The notes: generated from the letters alone by a model not told the origin. Positions 17,612 to 28,198 are shown, numbered from the stretch's first letter. The stretch is 64,000 nt of DNA from Candidatus Accumulibacter regalis (GCA_000585075.1 JEMY01000038.1:1-64000), one strand, 5' to 3'. Translations and numbers: made by a program.

Positions 17612-18285
17612 ACGTCTCGCAAGACCTCTCGATCCTGCACCTGATCCTCAACGCCAGTGCCGTCGTGCAGGCGGTCATGCTCCTCCTGGCCGGCGTTTCG
17701 TTCATGTCCTGGTACTACATTTTCCGCAAGTGGTTCACCGTTAAGGCGGCGCGATCGCAAACCGAGCAGTTCGAGCGCGATTTCTGGAGCGGCGGCGATC
17801 TCAACAGCCTCTACCAAAGCGCCATCAACGACCGCCATAGCACCGGCAGCATGGAACGTATCTTCGAAGCCGGTTTTCGCGAGTTCACCAAACTGCGCAG
17901 CCAGAAGCACCTCGACGCCAAGGACGTCATCGACGGCTCGCGCCGCGCCATGCGGGCCACCTATCAGCGCGAGATGGACAGCATCGACTCGCATCTCGCC
18001 TTTCTCGCCTCGGTCGGTTCCGTGAGTCCCTACGTCGGCCTCTTCGGTACCGTCTGGGGAATCATGCATTCCTTCCGCGGCCTGGCCAACGTCGGCCAGG
18101 CGACGCTCTCGGCGGTTGCCCCGGGGATTGCCGAAGCGCTGGTGGCCACCGCCATCGGCCTCTTCGCGGCAATTCCGGCGGTGGTCGCCTACAACCGCTT
18201 CGCACACGAGATCGATCGCCTCTCGTCGCGCTTCGAGTCGTTCATGGAGGAATTCTCGAACATCCTGCAACGGCAAGTGAGGTAA
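17608..18285 (+). CDS. tolQ: Tol-Pal system proton-channel subunit TolQ
   Basis: Inner-membrane component of 225 residues. With TolR it uses the proton gradient to energise TolA for outer-membrane constriction at division. Three membrane segments are visible (about 15-37, 130-155 and 165-190). The conserved LFGTVWGIMHSFRGL and the late GIAEALVATAIGLFAAIPAVVAYN are family hallmarks. It is coupled to ybgC upstream and followed four bases later by tolR. Confidence 0.96.
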   Translation: MNVSQDLSILHLILNASAVVQAVMLLLAGVSFMSWYYIFRKWFTVKAARSQTEQFERDFWSGGDLNSLYQSAINDRHSTGSMERIFEAGFREFTKLRSQKHLDAKDVIDGSRRAMRATYQREMDSIDSHLAFLASVGSVSPYVGLFGTVWGIMHSFRGLANVGQATLSAVAPGIAEALVATAIGLFAAIPAVVAYNRFAHEIDRLSSRFESFMEEFSNILQRQVR

Positions 18286-18289
18286 GGCC

Positions 18290-18694
<405 letters not shown>

Positions 18695-18705
18695 GTTGCT
18701 GAGCA

Positions 18706-19725
18706 GTGAATTCAGTCGACACACTCACGGCGCCACCGCAAGCTGCCGATCCAGCCAAATGGCGCTCGCTGGCCCTTGCCGCAGCCGTCCATCTGCTGCT
18801 CATCGGCGCCTTGTTTTTCGGCGTGCAATGGAAGAGCAAGGCACCGAAGTCGATCGAAGTCGAAGTCTGGCGCAGCGCACCGGCGCCGGCGCTGCCGGTC
18901 AAGACCGAGCCGGCACCGCAAGCCAGGCCCGAGCCCGAGCCAAAGCCAAAACCCGAAGCGAAACCCGCCCCGCCGCCACCTCCACCACCGCCGCCAAAGC
19001 CGGCGCCAAAACCCGAAGCGAAGCCCGAGCCCAAACCGGCACCCAAGCCCGAGGTCAAGCCGGACATCGTGCTGAAGGAAGAGAAAAAGCCCAAGGAAAC
19101 TCCCCGGAAGGAAGAAGTCAAGGAGCCACCGAAGAAGGAAGCTGCCAAGAAGGAAGAGCCGAAAGCGAAGGAACCACCCGCGAAGGAACAGCCGAAAGCC
19201 AAGGAGCCGCCGAAAAAGGAAGAGCCCAAGCCGAAGAAGGAGGAGCCCAAGCCACAAGCGGAACGCCGGCCAAGTTTCGAGGACGAGCTGGAACGCGAGA
19301 AAGCGCAGCTGGAAAAGCAGAAGGCGGCGCAGGAAGCGAAGCAGAAAGCGGCCGAGAAAGCCGCTCAGGACCAGCGCGCCCGGGCTCAGGCCGAGGCACG
19401 CCAGCTCAAGCAGCTGCAGGCCGAACAGGCGGCCGTCGAGCGCGCCCGCGGCCTGGCCGAGTACATGGACAAGGTGCGTGGCAAGATTCGTGGCAACATC
19501 GCCCTGCCGCCAGGCATCCAGGGAAATCCGGAGGCCGAGTTCGAGGTCACGCAACTACCCAGCGGCGACGTCCTCGACGTCAAGATCCGCCGTTCGAGCG
19601 GCAACGCAGCGCTCGACGCCGCCGTCGAGCGTGCGATCCGCAGATCGTCGCCCTTGCCGAAACCCCCTCAAGCGGAGCTCTTCGAGCGCGTCCTGAAGAT
19701 CCCCTACCGCCCACGTGACGACTAG
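18706..19725 (+). CDS. tolA: Cell-envelope spanning protein TolA
   Basis: Protein of 339 residues with one N-terminal membrane helix (about 22-42). A long periplasmic linker is made first of Pro/Lys/Glu-rich repeats, including ten consecutive prolines (residues 88-97), then of Lys/Glu/Ala-rich coiled coil to about residue 240. The C-terminal globular domain (about 250-339) resembles TolA_C/TonB_C and binds TolB and Pal. TolQR transmits force to the outer membrane through it. The start is GTG. The linker is repetitive at DNA level and forms long antisense frames that are not genes. Confidence 0.93.
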   Translation: MNSVDTLTAPPQAADPAKWRSLALAAAVHLLLIGALFFGVQWKSKAPKSIEVEVWRSAPAPALPVKTEPAPQARPEPEPKPKPEAKPAPPPPPPPPPKPAPKPEAKPEPKPAPKPEVKPDIVLKEEKKPKETPRKEEVKEPPKKEAAKKEEPKAKEPPAKEQPKAKEPPKKEEPKPKKEEPKPQAERRPSFEDELEREKAQLEKQKAAQEAKQKAAEKAAQDQRARAQAEARQLKQLQAEQAAVERARGLAEYMDKVRGKIRGNIALPPGIQGNPEAEFEVTQLPSGDVLDVKIRRSSGNAALDAAVERAIRRSSPLPKPPQAELFERVLKIPYRPRDD

Positions 19726-19853
19726 CAATCGACGTTGACAAGTAGCGGCCTTTTCTTTCGGTTTGGCAGGCAGCTCGCGACGAGATCAATCTTTGTTACA
19801 GATGCCAAGAATGCAAAGGCGATATAATCGCCCATTCTGTATTGGATCGCGCC

Positions 19854-21170
19854 ATGTCAAGAACACTCTCCCAGATCCGGCGTATCGGCCTGTTTGCCGT
19901 CTGCGCACTTGCCTTGCTGCACGCGTCGGCACACGCTCAACTGACCATCGAGATCACCGGTGCTGGCGCCAACCGCATTCCCGTGGCCATCGCCGACTTC
20001 GGCGGAGATCCGGCCGCTTCGCGGATTCTGACTTCGGTCATCCGTAGCGACCTTGAACGCAGTGGCCTGTTCAAGATGATCGACACCGGCGGCATTGCCA
20101 TCACCGAGACCAGTAGCCCGATATTCGGTGACTGGAAAAGCCGCGGTGCCGACGCGCTCGCCGCTGGCAGCATCGGCGTGAGTGCCGACGGACGCCAGGA
20201 GGCACGCTTTCGGCTTTACGACGTCACCCGTGAGACGGTCCTCGGCGGCTCTGCTTTCGTGACCTCGAAGCCGATGCTGCGCGCCGCCGGACACCGCATC
20301 GCGGACGTGATCTACGAGAAGCTGACCGGCGAGCCTGGCGTTTTCTCGACGCGAATTGCCTATGTCGTGCGGGTCAACGCCGCGCGCTACGAGTTGCACA
20401 TCGCCGATGCCGACGGGCAGAATGCGCAGGTGGCTCTGATCTCCAAGGAACCGATCATATCGCCCTCCTGGTCGCCTGATGGCGACCGTCTGGCCTACGT
20501 CTCGTTCGAAAACAAGAAACCCGTGGTGTATGTGCACTCGCTGGCCTCCGGCAAGCGTATCGTCGTGGCCAACTTCAAGGGTTCGAACTCGGCGCCGGCA
20601 TGGTCTCCCGACGGCCGCCGTCTGGCCGTCGTGCTGAGCAAGGAGGGCGGCTCGCAAATCTTCATCGTCAATGCCGACGGCACCGGCGCGCAGCGCCTGA
20701 CGAGCAGCAGCGCGATCAATACCGAACCCAACTTTTCTCCGGACGGACAATTCGTCTATTTCACTTCCGACCGTGGCGGCAGCCCGCAGATCTACCGGGC
20801 CGCTATCGGCGGTGGCGACGTGCAGCGGGTGAGCTTCGAAGGAAGCTACAACGTCACGCCCCGCCTGTCGCCGGACGGCAAGTCGATGGCCTTCATCAGC
20901 CGGCGTGACGGCGGATTCCGTTTGAGCGTGATGGATCTGGCGAGCAGGCAGGTACAGGTACTGACCGACTCCTACAAGGACGAGTCACCGACGTTTGCGC
21001 CGAACGGTCGGATGATCCTGATTGCCACCGAGTCCGGTGGTCGGGGCGTCCTCTCGGCGGTGTCTACCGACGGCCGAATCAAACAACGCCTGTCCATATC
21101 GGCGGGTGATGTTCGCGAGCCGTCGGCGGGTGATGTTCGCGAGCCGGCGTGGGGCCCCTTCAACAAGTAA
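19854..21170 (+). CDS. tolB: Tol-Pal system beta-propeller protein TolB
   Basis: Periplasmic protein of 438 residues with a signal peptide ending near AHA-QL, an N-terminal alpha/beta domain and a six-bladed propeller. WD40-like PD40 repeats are seen as [52 protein letters not shown] and others. It binds Pal and TolA. The C-terminus carries an exact 24-base tandem duplication that repeats SAGDVREP just before AWGPF, an insertion in a normally conserved segment. A TATAAT box lies 26 bases before the ATG. A TTG four codons upstream is less likely to be the start. Confidence 0.95.
   Translation: MSRTLSQIRRIGLFAVCALALLHASAHAQLTIEITGAGANRIPVAIADFGGDPAASRILTSVIRSDLERSGLFKMIDTGGIAITETSSPIFGDWKSRGADALAAGSIGVSADGRQEARFRLYDVTRETVLGGSAFVTSKPMLRAAGHRIADVIYEKLTGEPGVFSTRIAYVVRVNAARYELHIADADGQNAQVALISKEPIISPSWSPDGDRLAYVSFENKKPVVYVHSLASGKRIVVANFKGSNSAPAWSPDGRRLAVVLSKEGGSQIFIVNADGTGAQRLTSSSAINTEPNFSPDGQFVYFTSDRGGSPQIYRAAIGGGDVQRVSFEGSYNVTPRLSPDGKSMAFISRRDGGFRLSVMDLASRQVQVLTDSYKDESPTFAPNGRMILIATESGGRGVLSAVSTDGRIKQRLSISAGDVREPSAGDVREPAWGPFNK
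21099..21146 (+). repeat. Exact 24-bp tandem duplication in tolB
   Basis: Two identical 24-base units at 21099-21122 and 21123-21146 each encode SAGDVREP in frame. Perfect identity suggests a recent slippage duplication. Confidence 0.95.
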
Positions 21171-21211
21171 AAAGCCGCTTTAATCATCCATTTTCCGCAG
21201 GAGATAGATCC

Positions 21212-21736
21212 ATGAAACAACTCGTCATTCCGGCTGCTCTTGCCCTTATGTTGGCCGCCTGCAGCTCTACGCCAGACGCCGACAAGGCAGGCGCCGGTGC
21301 GCCGGTCGAGTCACGCGGACCGGGAGTGGCCACCGTCACGACAGGGGGTGTCGATAGCCACCGCCTGCCGCCCGAGCTCACCGATCCCAACAATATCCTG
21401 TCCAAGCGCAGCGTCTATTTTGATTATGACAACTACGAAGTGAAACCCGAATACCGGGATCTGGTCGCTTCGCACGCCAAGTTCCTCACTCAGAACCGCC
21501 AGTTCAAAATGCTCATCCAGGGCAACACCGACCAGCGCGGCAGCCGTGAGTACAACCTTGCACTCGGGCAGAAGCGCGCCGATGCGGTGAAGAGAATGCT
21601 GGCCTTGCTCGGCGCTCAGGAAGAGCAGCTCGAGGCAGTGAGCCTCGGCGAGGAGAAGCCGAAGAATGAAGGCCAGAACGAAACCGCCTGGGCCGAGAAC
21701 CGTCGCGCCGACATGCTCTATAACGGCGAGTTCTAG
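21212..21736 (+). CDS. pal: Peptidoglycan-associated lipoprotein Pal
   Basis: Outer-membrane lipoprotein of 174 residues. The lipobox LAAC gives lipidated Cys18. The OmpA-like domain (about 65-170) contains SVYFDYDNYEV, IQGNTDQRGSREYNLALGQKRADAV and AENRRADM, with the Asp and Arg that bind diaminopimelate in peptidoglycan. It anchors the outer membrane to the wall and is released by TolB. The ATG at 21212 follows GGAGATAG and sits directly before a normal lipoprotein signal. Confidence 0.97.
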   Translation: MKQLVIPAALALMLAACSSTPDADKAGAGAPVESRGPGVATVTTGGVDSHRLPPELTDPNNILSKRSVYFDYDNYEVKPEYRDLVASHAKFLTQNRQFKMLIQGNTDQRGSREYNLALGQKRADAVKRMLALLGAQEEQLEAVSLGEEKPKNEGQNETAWAENRRADMLYNGEF

Positions 21737-21737
21737 G

Positions 21738-22562
21738 ATGCCGGGAACCTGCACGGGTCGCTCGCCGGCCAGAACACGCGTCGTTCCGGTCGCCCTGTTG
21801 CTCGCCGCGCTCGGCGCGCAGCAGGCGCACGCCGGTCTTTTCGACGACGAGGAGGCGAGACGCCAAGTCACCGACCTTTCGGCGAAGTCGAACGAACGCC
21901 TGGACACGGTCGCCAGAGGGCAGATGGAACTGGCCAATCAGATCCAGGCGTTGCGCGACGAAAATGCCCGCCTGCGCGGCCAGGTCGAGACGCTGAACTA
22001 CGAGCTCGATGCGGCCAAGAAGCGACAGCAGGACTTCTACGTCGACCTCGACGGGCGCCTGCGCAAACTTGAGACGCCCGCGGCGGCGAGCGCGCCAACG
22101 GGCGCGGCAACGGCAGCTGCCGGCACCTCAGCCAGACCGGCGGACGACAAGCCGGTCGCCAGCGAGCCCCCCAGGAAGGTGGCCAGCGATCCGGCCGCCG
22201 AGACCCGCGAGTACGAAGCGGCGCTCAATCTGTTTCGGGCCAACAAGCTCAAGGAAGCGGCAACGGCGTTCGAAGCCTTCGCCAAGGCGCATCCGGACAG
22301 CACGCTGACACCCAACGCTTATTACTGGCTCGGCAACGCTCATTACGCCTTGCGTGATTGTCGCCGCTCGCTCGAGGCACAGCGCGTCGTCGGCAGCAAG
22401 TGGCCGACCCACAGCAAGGCGCCCGATGCACTGCTCAACGTCGCCACCTGCCAACAGGAACTCGGCGACAGCAAGAATGCCAGGAGTACGCTGGAAGCCC
22501 TGCTGGCCAAGTACCCGGACAGCGCGGCGGCGAGCGCCGCCAGGCAACGCCTGAAAAAATAG
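21738..22562 (+). CDS. cpoB: Cell-division coordinator CpoB (YbgF)
   Basis: Periplasmic protein of 274 residues. The signal peptide ends near AHA-GLFDDEEAR. A coiled-coil trimerisation segment runs from about residue 38 to 115, followed by an Ala/Pro linker. The C-terminal TPR domain has EYEAALNLFRANKLKEAATAFEAF and TPNAYYWLGNAHYAL. CpoB links Tol-Pal constriction with PBP1B wall synthesis. The ATG lies one base after the pal stop. Confidence 0.93.
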   Translation: MPGTCTGRSPARTRVVPVALLLAALGAQQAHAGLFDDEEARRQVTDLSAKSNERLDTVARGQMELANQIQALRDENARLRGQVETLNYELDAAKKRQQDFYVDLDGRLRKLETPAAASAPTGAATAAAGTSARPADDKPVASEPPRKVASDPAAETREYEAALNLFRANKLKEAATAFEAFAKAHPDSTLTPNAYYWLGNAHYALRDCRRSLEAQRVVGSKWPTHSKAPDALLNVATCQQELGDSKNARSTLEALLAKYPDSAAASAARQRLKK

Positions 22563-22566
22563 GCAG

Positions 22567-23226
22567 GTGGAATCCTCGGGAAAAGCCCCGGCGCTGAAGA
22601 TCAGCGAGATTTTCCTGTCCCTGCAAGGGGAGAGCTCGCGCGTCGGCTTGCCGACCGTTTTCGTCCGCCTGACCGGCTGCCCCCTGCGTTGTGTATGGTG
22701 CGACACGGCCTACGCCTTCTCGGGTGGGCAGACGATGTCGCTGCCGGAAGTCCTCGCCGAGGTCGCCACTCACGACGTCGCCCGCGTCTGCGTGACCGGC
22801 GGCGAACCCCTCGCCCAGCCCGCTTGTCTGCCCCTGCTCGGCGCTCTGTGTGACGCCGGCCATGCCGTCTCTCTGGAAACTTCGGGCGCACTCGATATCG
22901 GCCAGGTCGACGCGCGCGTCGCGCGCGTCGTTGACGTCAAGGCACCCGGTTCCGGTGAGAGCGACCGGAATCGTTGGCAGAACCTCGCCCTGCTGACCGT
23001 CAACGACGAGATCAAGTTCGTTCTCAAGGACCGCTCTGACTACGAATGGGCGCGGCAGCTGATCGTGGAACGTCAGCTCGCGGCCCTCTGTCCGCTGCTT
23101 TTTTCGCCCGTCGACGGCGAATTGGCAGCGGCAACCCTGGCCGACTGGCTGCTCGCCGACCGCCTGCCCGTACGCTTCCAGTTGCAGCTGCACAAGATTC
23201 TTTGGGGTAAGCTGCGCGCTAGGTAA
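22567..23226 (+). CDS. queE: 7-carboxy-7-deazaguanine synthase QueE
   Basis: Radical SAM enzyme of 219 residues making the deazapurine core of queuosine and archaeosine from 6-carboxytetrahydropterin. The iron-sulfur cluster cysteines are Cys38, Cys42 and Cys45 (CPLRCVWC). The ISEIFLSLQGE start and VTGGEPLAQ motif are typical. The GTG start sits five bases after the cpoB stop with AGGCAG nearby. Its partner queC lies at 25953-26651, so the pathway genes are split by the PHA genes. queE next to tol-pal is a common proteobacterial arrangement. Confidence 0.95.
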   Translation: MESSGKAPALKISEIFLSLQGESSRVGLPTVFVRLTGCPLRCVWCDTAYAFSGGQTMSLPEVLAEVATHDVARVCVTGGEPLAQPACLPLLGALCDAGHAVSLETSGALDIGQVDARVARVVDVKAPGSGESDRNRWQNLALLTVNDEIKFVLKDRSDYEWARQLIVERQLAALCPLLFSPVDGELAAATLADWLLADRLPVRFQLQLHKILWGKLRAR

Positions 23227-23245
23227 ACTTTCCGAGCGAGCGGCC

Positions 23246-23608
23246 ATGACCAAGCAGCGACGTCACTTTTCCCGTATTGCCTTCGATTCGCCGGCTCAGT
23301 TACTTCTTGCTGGGCAGCAGCTCGACGTACGCGTCCTCGACCTTTCCCTGCGCGGTGCGCTGGTGCACCTGCCGGCGCATGCCGAGCCTGGACTCGCAGC
23401 CAGCGCTGAACTGCGTGTCGTCCTCGACGACGCCGGCAGCGTGATCTGCATGCAGGCGTCCGTCGCACATCGTGAAGGCCGCCGAGCCGGGCTCGCCTGC
23501 CAGACCATCGATGTCGACAGCGTCACCCACCTGCGGCGCCTCGTCGAGCTGAACGCCGCTGACCCCGACCTGCTGCAGCGCGAGCTTTCGGCACTGCTCA
23601 GCGCGTAG
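23246..23608 (+). CDS. PilZ domain protein
   Basis: Cytoplasmic protein of 120 residues, a single PilZ domain. The c-di-GMP-binding arginines are in RRHFSR (residues 5-10), followed by the second motif D-LSLRGALV (about residues 31-38). This pattern predicts that c-di-GMP is bound, unlike PilZ proteins lacking the arginines. The target process is not shown; it is 19 bases after queE and upstream of the PHA depolymerase. Confidence 0.85.
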   Translation: MTKQRRHFSRIAFDSPAQLLLAGQQLDVRVLDLSLRGALVHLPAHAEPGLAASAELRVVLDDAGSVICMQASVAHREGRRAGLACQTIDVDSVTHLRRLVELNAADPDLLQRELSALLSA

Positions 23609-23773
23609 TCCGTCATCTTGCCCTGGCTCCTCCCGCCGCACCCTCACGACTTGACTTTGGCCAGCCGCACCCTATGCTTCATGGTGCGGCGCAGCATTTT
23701 GCGCGTCGCTTGTGCGGACGGCAAGCCTGGTAGATCGCGTCAGGCGACGACTCAAGAAAAAAGGGAGAAAACA

Positions 23774-25159
23774 ATGTCTCGGCAAGAAGTGAGCGCGAGC
23801 ATTCGCTACGGCGTCCTGAGCATCGCGGCGCTGTGGTTGCTGGCATTTTCCGCTTCGCCAAGCGCTGCCCCGGCGCTGGAAGACGTGGCCGCCGGAGTCA
23901 AGGTCGATACCACCCAGATTTCCGTGTCGGGGATTTCCTCGGGTGGCTTCATGGCGCACCAGTTTCACGTCGCGCACTCGCAGCACATCATGGGCGCCGG
24001 CATCGTCGCCGGCGGACCCTACTACTGCGCTCGCGGCAGCATCCTCGACGCGCTCACCCGCTGCAGTCGGTTCGCGATGCTCGAATGCCTGGCCTTCAAG
24101 CTGGACCCGAAACTCTGCGGCAAGACCGATCTCGCGCCAAAGGGCAGAAGGGCGATCGAGGCGGCGGCACGAGCGTCCTTCGACGAGGCAAGGAAACAGG
24201 AAGCCGCCGGCAAGATCGATCGCCTCGCCAATCTTCGCGATGACAGCGTCTATCTGTTCAGCGGCAGCTACGACGACATCGTCCCGCACGGGGTGATGGC
24301 CATCGTCTTCCGCTTCTATGCCGACCCCGACAAAGGCGCCGTGCGGCAAGGAAACATCGACTTCAACGGTACCTTCCCCGCCCGCCACACGATGGTTCGC
24401 GACGGTTTCGGCAAACCCGGCGGCAAGGTCGTCGGCGACTGTGCCGTGCCGCCAGCGCCACCGCCGGCGGTGGCGACCAACGCCTACATCGACGACTGCG
24501 AAGCGGTGGCCCGGCAACAGGCGAAGAAGAACCTCTGCATTTGCCCCGCCGCGTCGGCAGCCGACGGCGAAGTCGCAGTCGCCTGTCCACCCCCCGACAA
24601 GCTGGCGGTATGCAAGGATCTGAAGGACGTCGATCTCGCCGGTGCGATCCTCGAACGGATTTACGGCGCACAGGCACTGGACAAGGGTCGCCTGCAGGTG
24701 CAGGAGAACGAGCTGCAGGCCTTCGATCAACGGCAGGTTTTCGGCAAGTTCTCGGACCTCCCCTATAGCGCGTTGCAGAATGCCTCGATGGCCAGAGAAG
24801 GCTACATCTTCATTCCCGAGCCGTGCCGGGACGGCCGGCAGTGCAAGCTGCACATTGCCTTCCACGGTTGCAAGCAGGGCGGCAACACCGACTATCGGCC
24901 AGGCCACGCCGGCAATCTGTTCGCCAAGTTTGCCGGCTACAACGAATGGGCCAAAGCCAACGGGGTGATCGTCCTCTATCCACAAATCCAGGCCCGCAGC
25001 CTGGGGCCGGTGAATCCGCGCGGCTGCTGGGACTGGTGGGGGCAGAATTACACGCATGCCGGCTACCACACCAGGGATGGCAAGCAGATCAAGGCCGTGG
25101 CGCAGATGATCAACCTCGTCGCCGGTGGGCAGGCGCTAATGGAAGTTGCGCCGGAGTAG
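23774..25159 (+). CDS. Exported poly(3-hydroxyalkanoate) depolymerase
   Basis: Secreted or periplasmic esterase of 461 residues. A hydrophobic signal segment (about 14-32) precedes SAAPALEDV. The lipase-box serine is Ser55 in GISSGGF, with SGSYDDIV as the likely Asp region, IAFHGCKQGG as the oxyanion region and a late CWDWWGQNYTHAGYHTRDGKQ segment with candidate His. The pattern fits extracellular-type short-chain-length PHA depolymerases with type 2 catalytic domains. No separate PHB-binding domain is evident at the C-terminus. It has ten or more cysteines, suggesting disulfides. A strong AAGGGAG site precedes the ATG. The phasin gene follows 147 bases later. Confidence 0.82.
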   Translation: MSRQEVSASIRYGVLSIAALWLLAFSASPSAAPALEDVAAGVKVDTTQISVSGISSGGFMAHQFHVAHSQHIMGAGIVAGGPYYCARGSILDALTRCSRFAMLECLAFKLDPKLCGKTDLAPKGRRAIEAAARASFDEARKQEAAGKIDRLANLRDDSVYLFSGSYDDIVPHGVMAIVFRFYADPDKGAVRQGNIDFNGTFPARHTMVRDGFGKPGGKVVGDCAVPPAPPPAVATNAYIDDCEAVARQQAKKNLCICPAASAADGEVAVACPPPDKLAVCKDLKDVDLAGAILERIYGAQALDKGRLQVQENELQAFDQRQVFGKFSDLPYSALQNASMAREGYIFIPEPCRDGRQCKLHIAFHGCKQGGNTDYRPGHAGNLFAKFAGYNEWAKANGVIVLYPQIQARSLGPVNPRGCWDWWGQNYTHAGYHTRDGKQIKAVAQMINLVAGGQALMEVAPE

Positions 25160-25306
25160 GGCGGGGAAAGGAAAATGGGGCGCCACCAGGCAGAAACCGC
25201 GGAAACGATTTCCGCCCAGGGACGCCCCGCGCAGCGTCAATCACGGCCATATACGGCTACTCACAACCACTCGCAGCTAGAAGCAAATCGACAGGAGGAC
25301 AAGGAA

Positions 25307-25792
25307 ATGGCAGACCTTTCTCAACAACTCAGCGCTTGGAGCAAGGCAGTCGCCAGCATGGACATGACGACGAGCAGCGAACAAATGCTCAACATGATTG
25401 CCGCTCTCAAAGTACCGGGAGTCAATATGGACGCTCTGGTCGCCAGCCAGCGCGACAACCTGGAAGCGCTGAACGCCGCCAACCAAGCGGCCCTGGAAGG
25501 CATGAAGGCGGTCGGCGAGTGGCAGGCGAAACTGCTGCAGGAAACGATGCGCGAGCTGACCGCCGCGATCGGCAAGCTGTCGCAGTCCGGCTCGCCGCAG
25601 CAGCTGTTGGCCGCCGAGAGCGACCTGGCGAAAAAGGCCTTCGCCACCGCAGTCGGGCAGATGCAGGAACTGACGCAAATCGTGATTCAGGCCAATCAAC
25701 AGGCAAGCGCCGCGATTGCCAAGCGCATCCCGGAAAGCCTCGGTGAAATCAAGGACGTGCTGAAGCTGCCGGAAGCGTCGGGGAAGACCTGA
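25307..25792 (+). CDS. Phasin family protein
   Basis: Small, helical, cysteine-free protein of 161 residues. It has the phasin pattern [37 protein letters not shown], split over residues 28-65, followed by an amphipathic helical tail. Phasins coat PHA granules in the cytoplasm and control their number and size. AGGAGG and AAGGAA precede the ATG. It lies downstream of a PHA depolymerase, supporting a storage role. A PhaP assignment is plausible, but several paralogues usually exist. Confidence 0.9.
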   Translation: MADLSQQLSAWSKAVASMDMTTSSEQMLNMIAALKVPGVNMDALVASQRDNLEALNAANQAALEGMKAVGEWQAKLLQETMRELTAAIGKLSQSGSPQQLLAAESDLAKKAFATAVGQMQELTQIVIQANQQASAAIAKRIPESLGEIKDVLKLPEASGKT

Positions 25793-25952
25793 TTGCGAGG
25801 CGCGACACGAGCGAGTCACGGCGTGGAGGTGCACCGCGCACCCTCCCGCCTGCGTCGGAGCTGTGGCGACAAGCCCGGGCATCCCCGGACTTCCCGCAAC
25901 TTCGGGGCAGAAGCCCGCGGGCAGGCGCGGAAAGCGGTATATTCTCGACCCC

Positions 25953-26651
25953 ATGAATACGCCACCTGACTCACCCGGCCAGCGCGCCGTCGTTCTGCTC
26001 TCCGGCGGACTCGACTCGGCGACGACACTGGCCATCGCCCGGGCCGCGGGTTTCGCATGCCACTGCCTGTCGGTCGACTACGGTCAGCGTCATCACGCCG
26101 AACTGCAAGCGGCGGCGGCGGTCTCCGCGGCGCTCGGCGCCGCCGAACATCGCGTCATCAGCCTGTCGCTGGACGTCTTCGGCGGTTCGGCGCTGACCGA
26201 TGCAGCGATCGCCGTCCCCGTCGACGGCGTACAAGCGGGCATTCCGGTCACCTATGTGCCGGCCCGCAACACGATCATGCTCTCGCTGGCGCTGGCCTGG
26301 GCCGAGGTACTCGGCAGCAACGACATTTTCGTCGGGGTCAATGCCGTCGATTACTCGGGCTATCCTGATTGCCGACCGGAATACATCGCCGCTTTCGAGC
26401 GCATGGCCACGTTGGCGACCAAGGCTGCCGTCGAAGGCGCGGCGCTGCACATTCACGCTCCGCTGATCAATCTTGGCAAGGCGCAGATCATCCAGCGCGG
26501 CGCAGAGCTCGGCGTCGACTACGCGCTCACCGTTTCCTGCTACCAGGCCGACCCATTGGGGCGCGCCTGCGCTGTCTGCGACTCGTGCCGGCTGCGGCAA
26601 GCCGGCTTCGCCGCCGCCGCAGTCGCCGATCCGACGCGCTACGCCCGCTGA
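25953..26651 (+). CDS. queC: 7-cyano-7-deazaguanine synthase QueC
   Basis: ATP-dependent enzyme of 232 residues converting 7-carboxy-7-deazaguanine to preQ0 for queuosine. The PP-loop motif [10 protein letters not shown] is at about 18-27. [10 protein letters not shown] and [17 protein letters not shown] are characteristic. The zinc site near the C-terminus has VSCYQ and [10 protein letters not shown]. The ATG at 25953 fits family alignments. It overlaps the end of the convergent CBS-domain gene by 13 bases. Confidence 0.95.
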   Translation: MNTPPDSPGQRAVVLLSGGLDSATTLAIARAAGFACHCLSVDYGQRHHAELQAAAAVSAALGAAEHRVISLSLDVFGGSALTDAAIAVPVDGVQAGIPVTYVPARNTIMLSLALAWAEVLGSNDIFVGVNAVDYSGYPDCRPEYIAAFERMATLATKAAVEGAALHIHAPLINLGKAQIIQRGAELGVDYALTVSCYQADPLGRACAVCDSCRLRQAGFAAAAVADPTRYAR

Positions 26652-27967
26652 TCGCTGCCCGGCAGCGAGGCCTTGTCGGCGGGAATAGAACGTGCAATCA
26701 AGACCTTGTCGACTCGATTCTGATCCATGTCGACAACCTCGAAGCGCAGCCCGGCAAACTCGAAATGGTCCGCGGTTTTTGGAATGTGGCCGAGGACGTA
26801 CATGATGAAACCGCCGAGCGTGTGGAAGGCACCCTCTTCCTCACCGGGCAGGGCGGCAGCGATCTGGAGCACACTGCGCAGTCGTTCAAGCGTGACGCCG
26901 CCGTCGACCAGCCACGAGCCGTCCTCGCGGGCGACGATGTCCTGCTCCTCGGGCGTGTCGAAGACCGGCAGGTCGCCGACGATCGAAGTCAGCACGTCGG
27001 TAAGCGTGACCAGGCCCTGCAGCTCGCCGTATTCGTCGACCAGCAGCGCACACTGCTGCTGCGCCCTGCGGAAAGTTTCGAGCAACTGCGTCGTGTTCAC
27101 GCTCGCCGGAACGTACAGCGGCGGGCGTACGAACGCCTCGATGTTCAGCGCCTCGCCGGAAAACGCGCCTTTGAGCAGGTCGCTGGTGCGCAAGACGCCG
27201 ACGAGGTCGTCGAGGCCATCGCGGCAGACGACGACGCGTTTGAAGGGGCTGGCGGCGAGGCGCTTACGGATTTCCGCTTCCTCATCGTTCAGATCGATCA
27301 GGTAGAGATCCTTGCGATGGGTCATGATCTCGCGAATTCGCTGCTGGTCAAGACGCAGGACATTGGCAACGATCTCCTGTTCGCTGACATGGAAAACGCC
27401 TGCCCTGGCACCCTGACTCATCAGGATCTTGATTTCGTCGTCGGTGACCGAAGAGTCCGGCACCCGGCGCGCGCCGAGCAGACGCAGCAGCAGGGTAGAC
27501 GACGACGCCAGCAGCCAGACCAGCGGGCGCGCCAACAGGGAGAGTAGATGCATCGGCGGCGCAATGACCGCGGCCACACGCTCCGGCGCGAGCAAACCGA
27601 GGCGCTTGGGAACCAGTTCGCCGACGACAACCGCGAAATAGGTCACCGCGCAGACAACCAGCGTCATTGAGATGGCCCTCGCGTAGGGCGCCAGCGCCGG
27701 CACACTCGCCAGCCACTCGCCGAGCGGAACCGCCAGCGTGGCGTCGCCAATGGCGCCGCTGAGAATGCCGACACTGGTAATGCCAACCTGCACGGTGGAC
27801 AGGAAAATCGATGGCTCGTGTTGCAGCGCCAGTGCCGTGCGGGCGCCCGGGTTGCCGTCGTCGGCGAGCTTCTGCAGGCGCGACTGGCGCGAAGAGACGA
27901 GCGCGATTTCCGACATCGCGAGAACGCCGTTGAGGAGGATCAGCAAAAAGAGGAGGGCGATGTCCAT
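26639..27967 (-). CDS. CNNM/CorC-type membrane protein with CBS domains
   Basis: Membrane protein of 442 residues. The N-terminal DUF21/CNNM domain has three or four helices and begins [20 protein letters not shown] (residues 1-20). A CBS pair follows (about 200-330: [14 protein letters not shown] and [19 protein letters not shown]). A C-terminal CorC/HlyC FAD-like fold ends with [17 protein letters not shown]. These proteins are called hemolysin family or putative Mg/Co transporters; the activity is unsettled. The ATG at 27967 is chosen because the upstream in-frame candidate is TTG with no better site. Confidence 0.9.
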   Translation of the reverse strand: MDIALLFLLILLNGVLAMSEIALVSSRQSRLQKLADDGNPGARTALALQHEPSIFLSTVQVGITSVGILSGAIGDATLAVPLGEWLASVPALAPYARAISMTLVVCAVTYFAVVVGELVPKRLGLLAPERVAAVIAPPMHLLSLLARPLVWLLASSSTLLLRLLGARRVPDSSVTDDEIKILMSQGARAGVFHVSEQEIVANVLRLDQQRIREIMTHRKDLYLIDLNDEEAEIRKRLAASPFKRVVVCRDGLDDLVGVLRTSDLLKGAFSGEALNIEAFVRPPLYVPASVNTTQLLETFRRAQQQCALLVDEYGELQGLVTLTDVLTSIVGDLPVFDTPEEQDIVAREDGSWLVDGGVTLERLRSVLQIAAALPGEEEGAFHTLGGFIMYVLGHIPKTADHFEFAGLRFEVVDMDQNRVDKVLIARSIPADKASLPGSDQRA

Positions 27968-28198
27968 GGCTAGGGGCAAGGTGGCTGACGGTCGGCGTGG
28001 TCCACGACAGGGAAGTGGGCATTATATCGACCGCGAGGCCCGAAAAAGTGGGCGCGCCATAACGCCAGCGAACGGAGATCATCATGTTGCGCCGCCGCAA
28101 AGGCAGCTCAATGTTGTTTTTTCGCAACACTCTTGCCGGGCGCCTGACGGCCATGACGAATGCCACGGCCGCTCGGCCCGGACATCGCTCGAGCGCCC

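Noticed and set aside
18900-19380. Repetitive GC-rich DNA considered as a separate repeat element
   Set aside because: It is the Pro/Lys/Glu/Ala-rich linker of TolA, expected for that protein.
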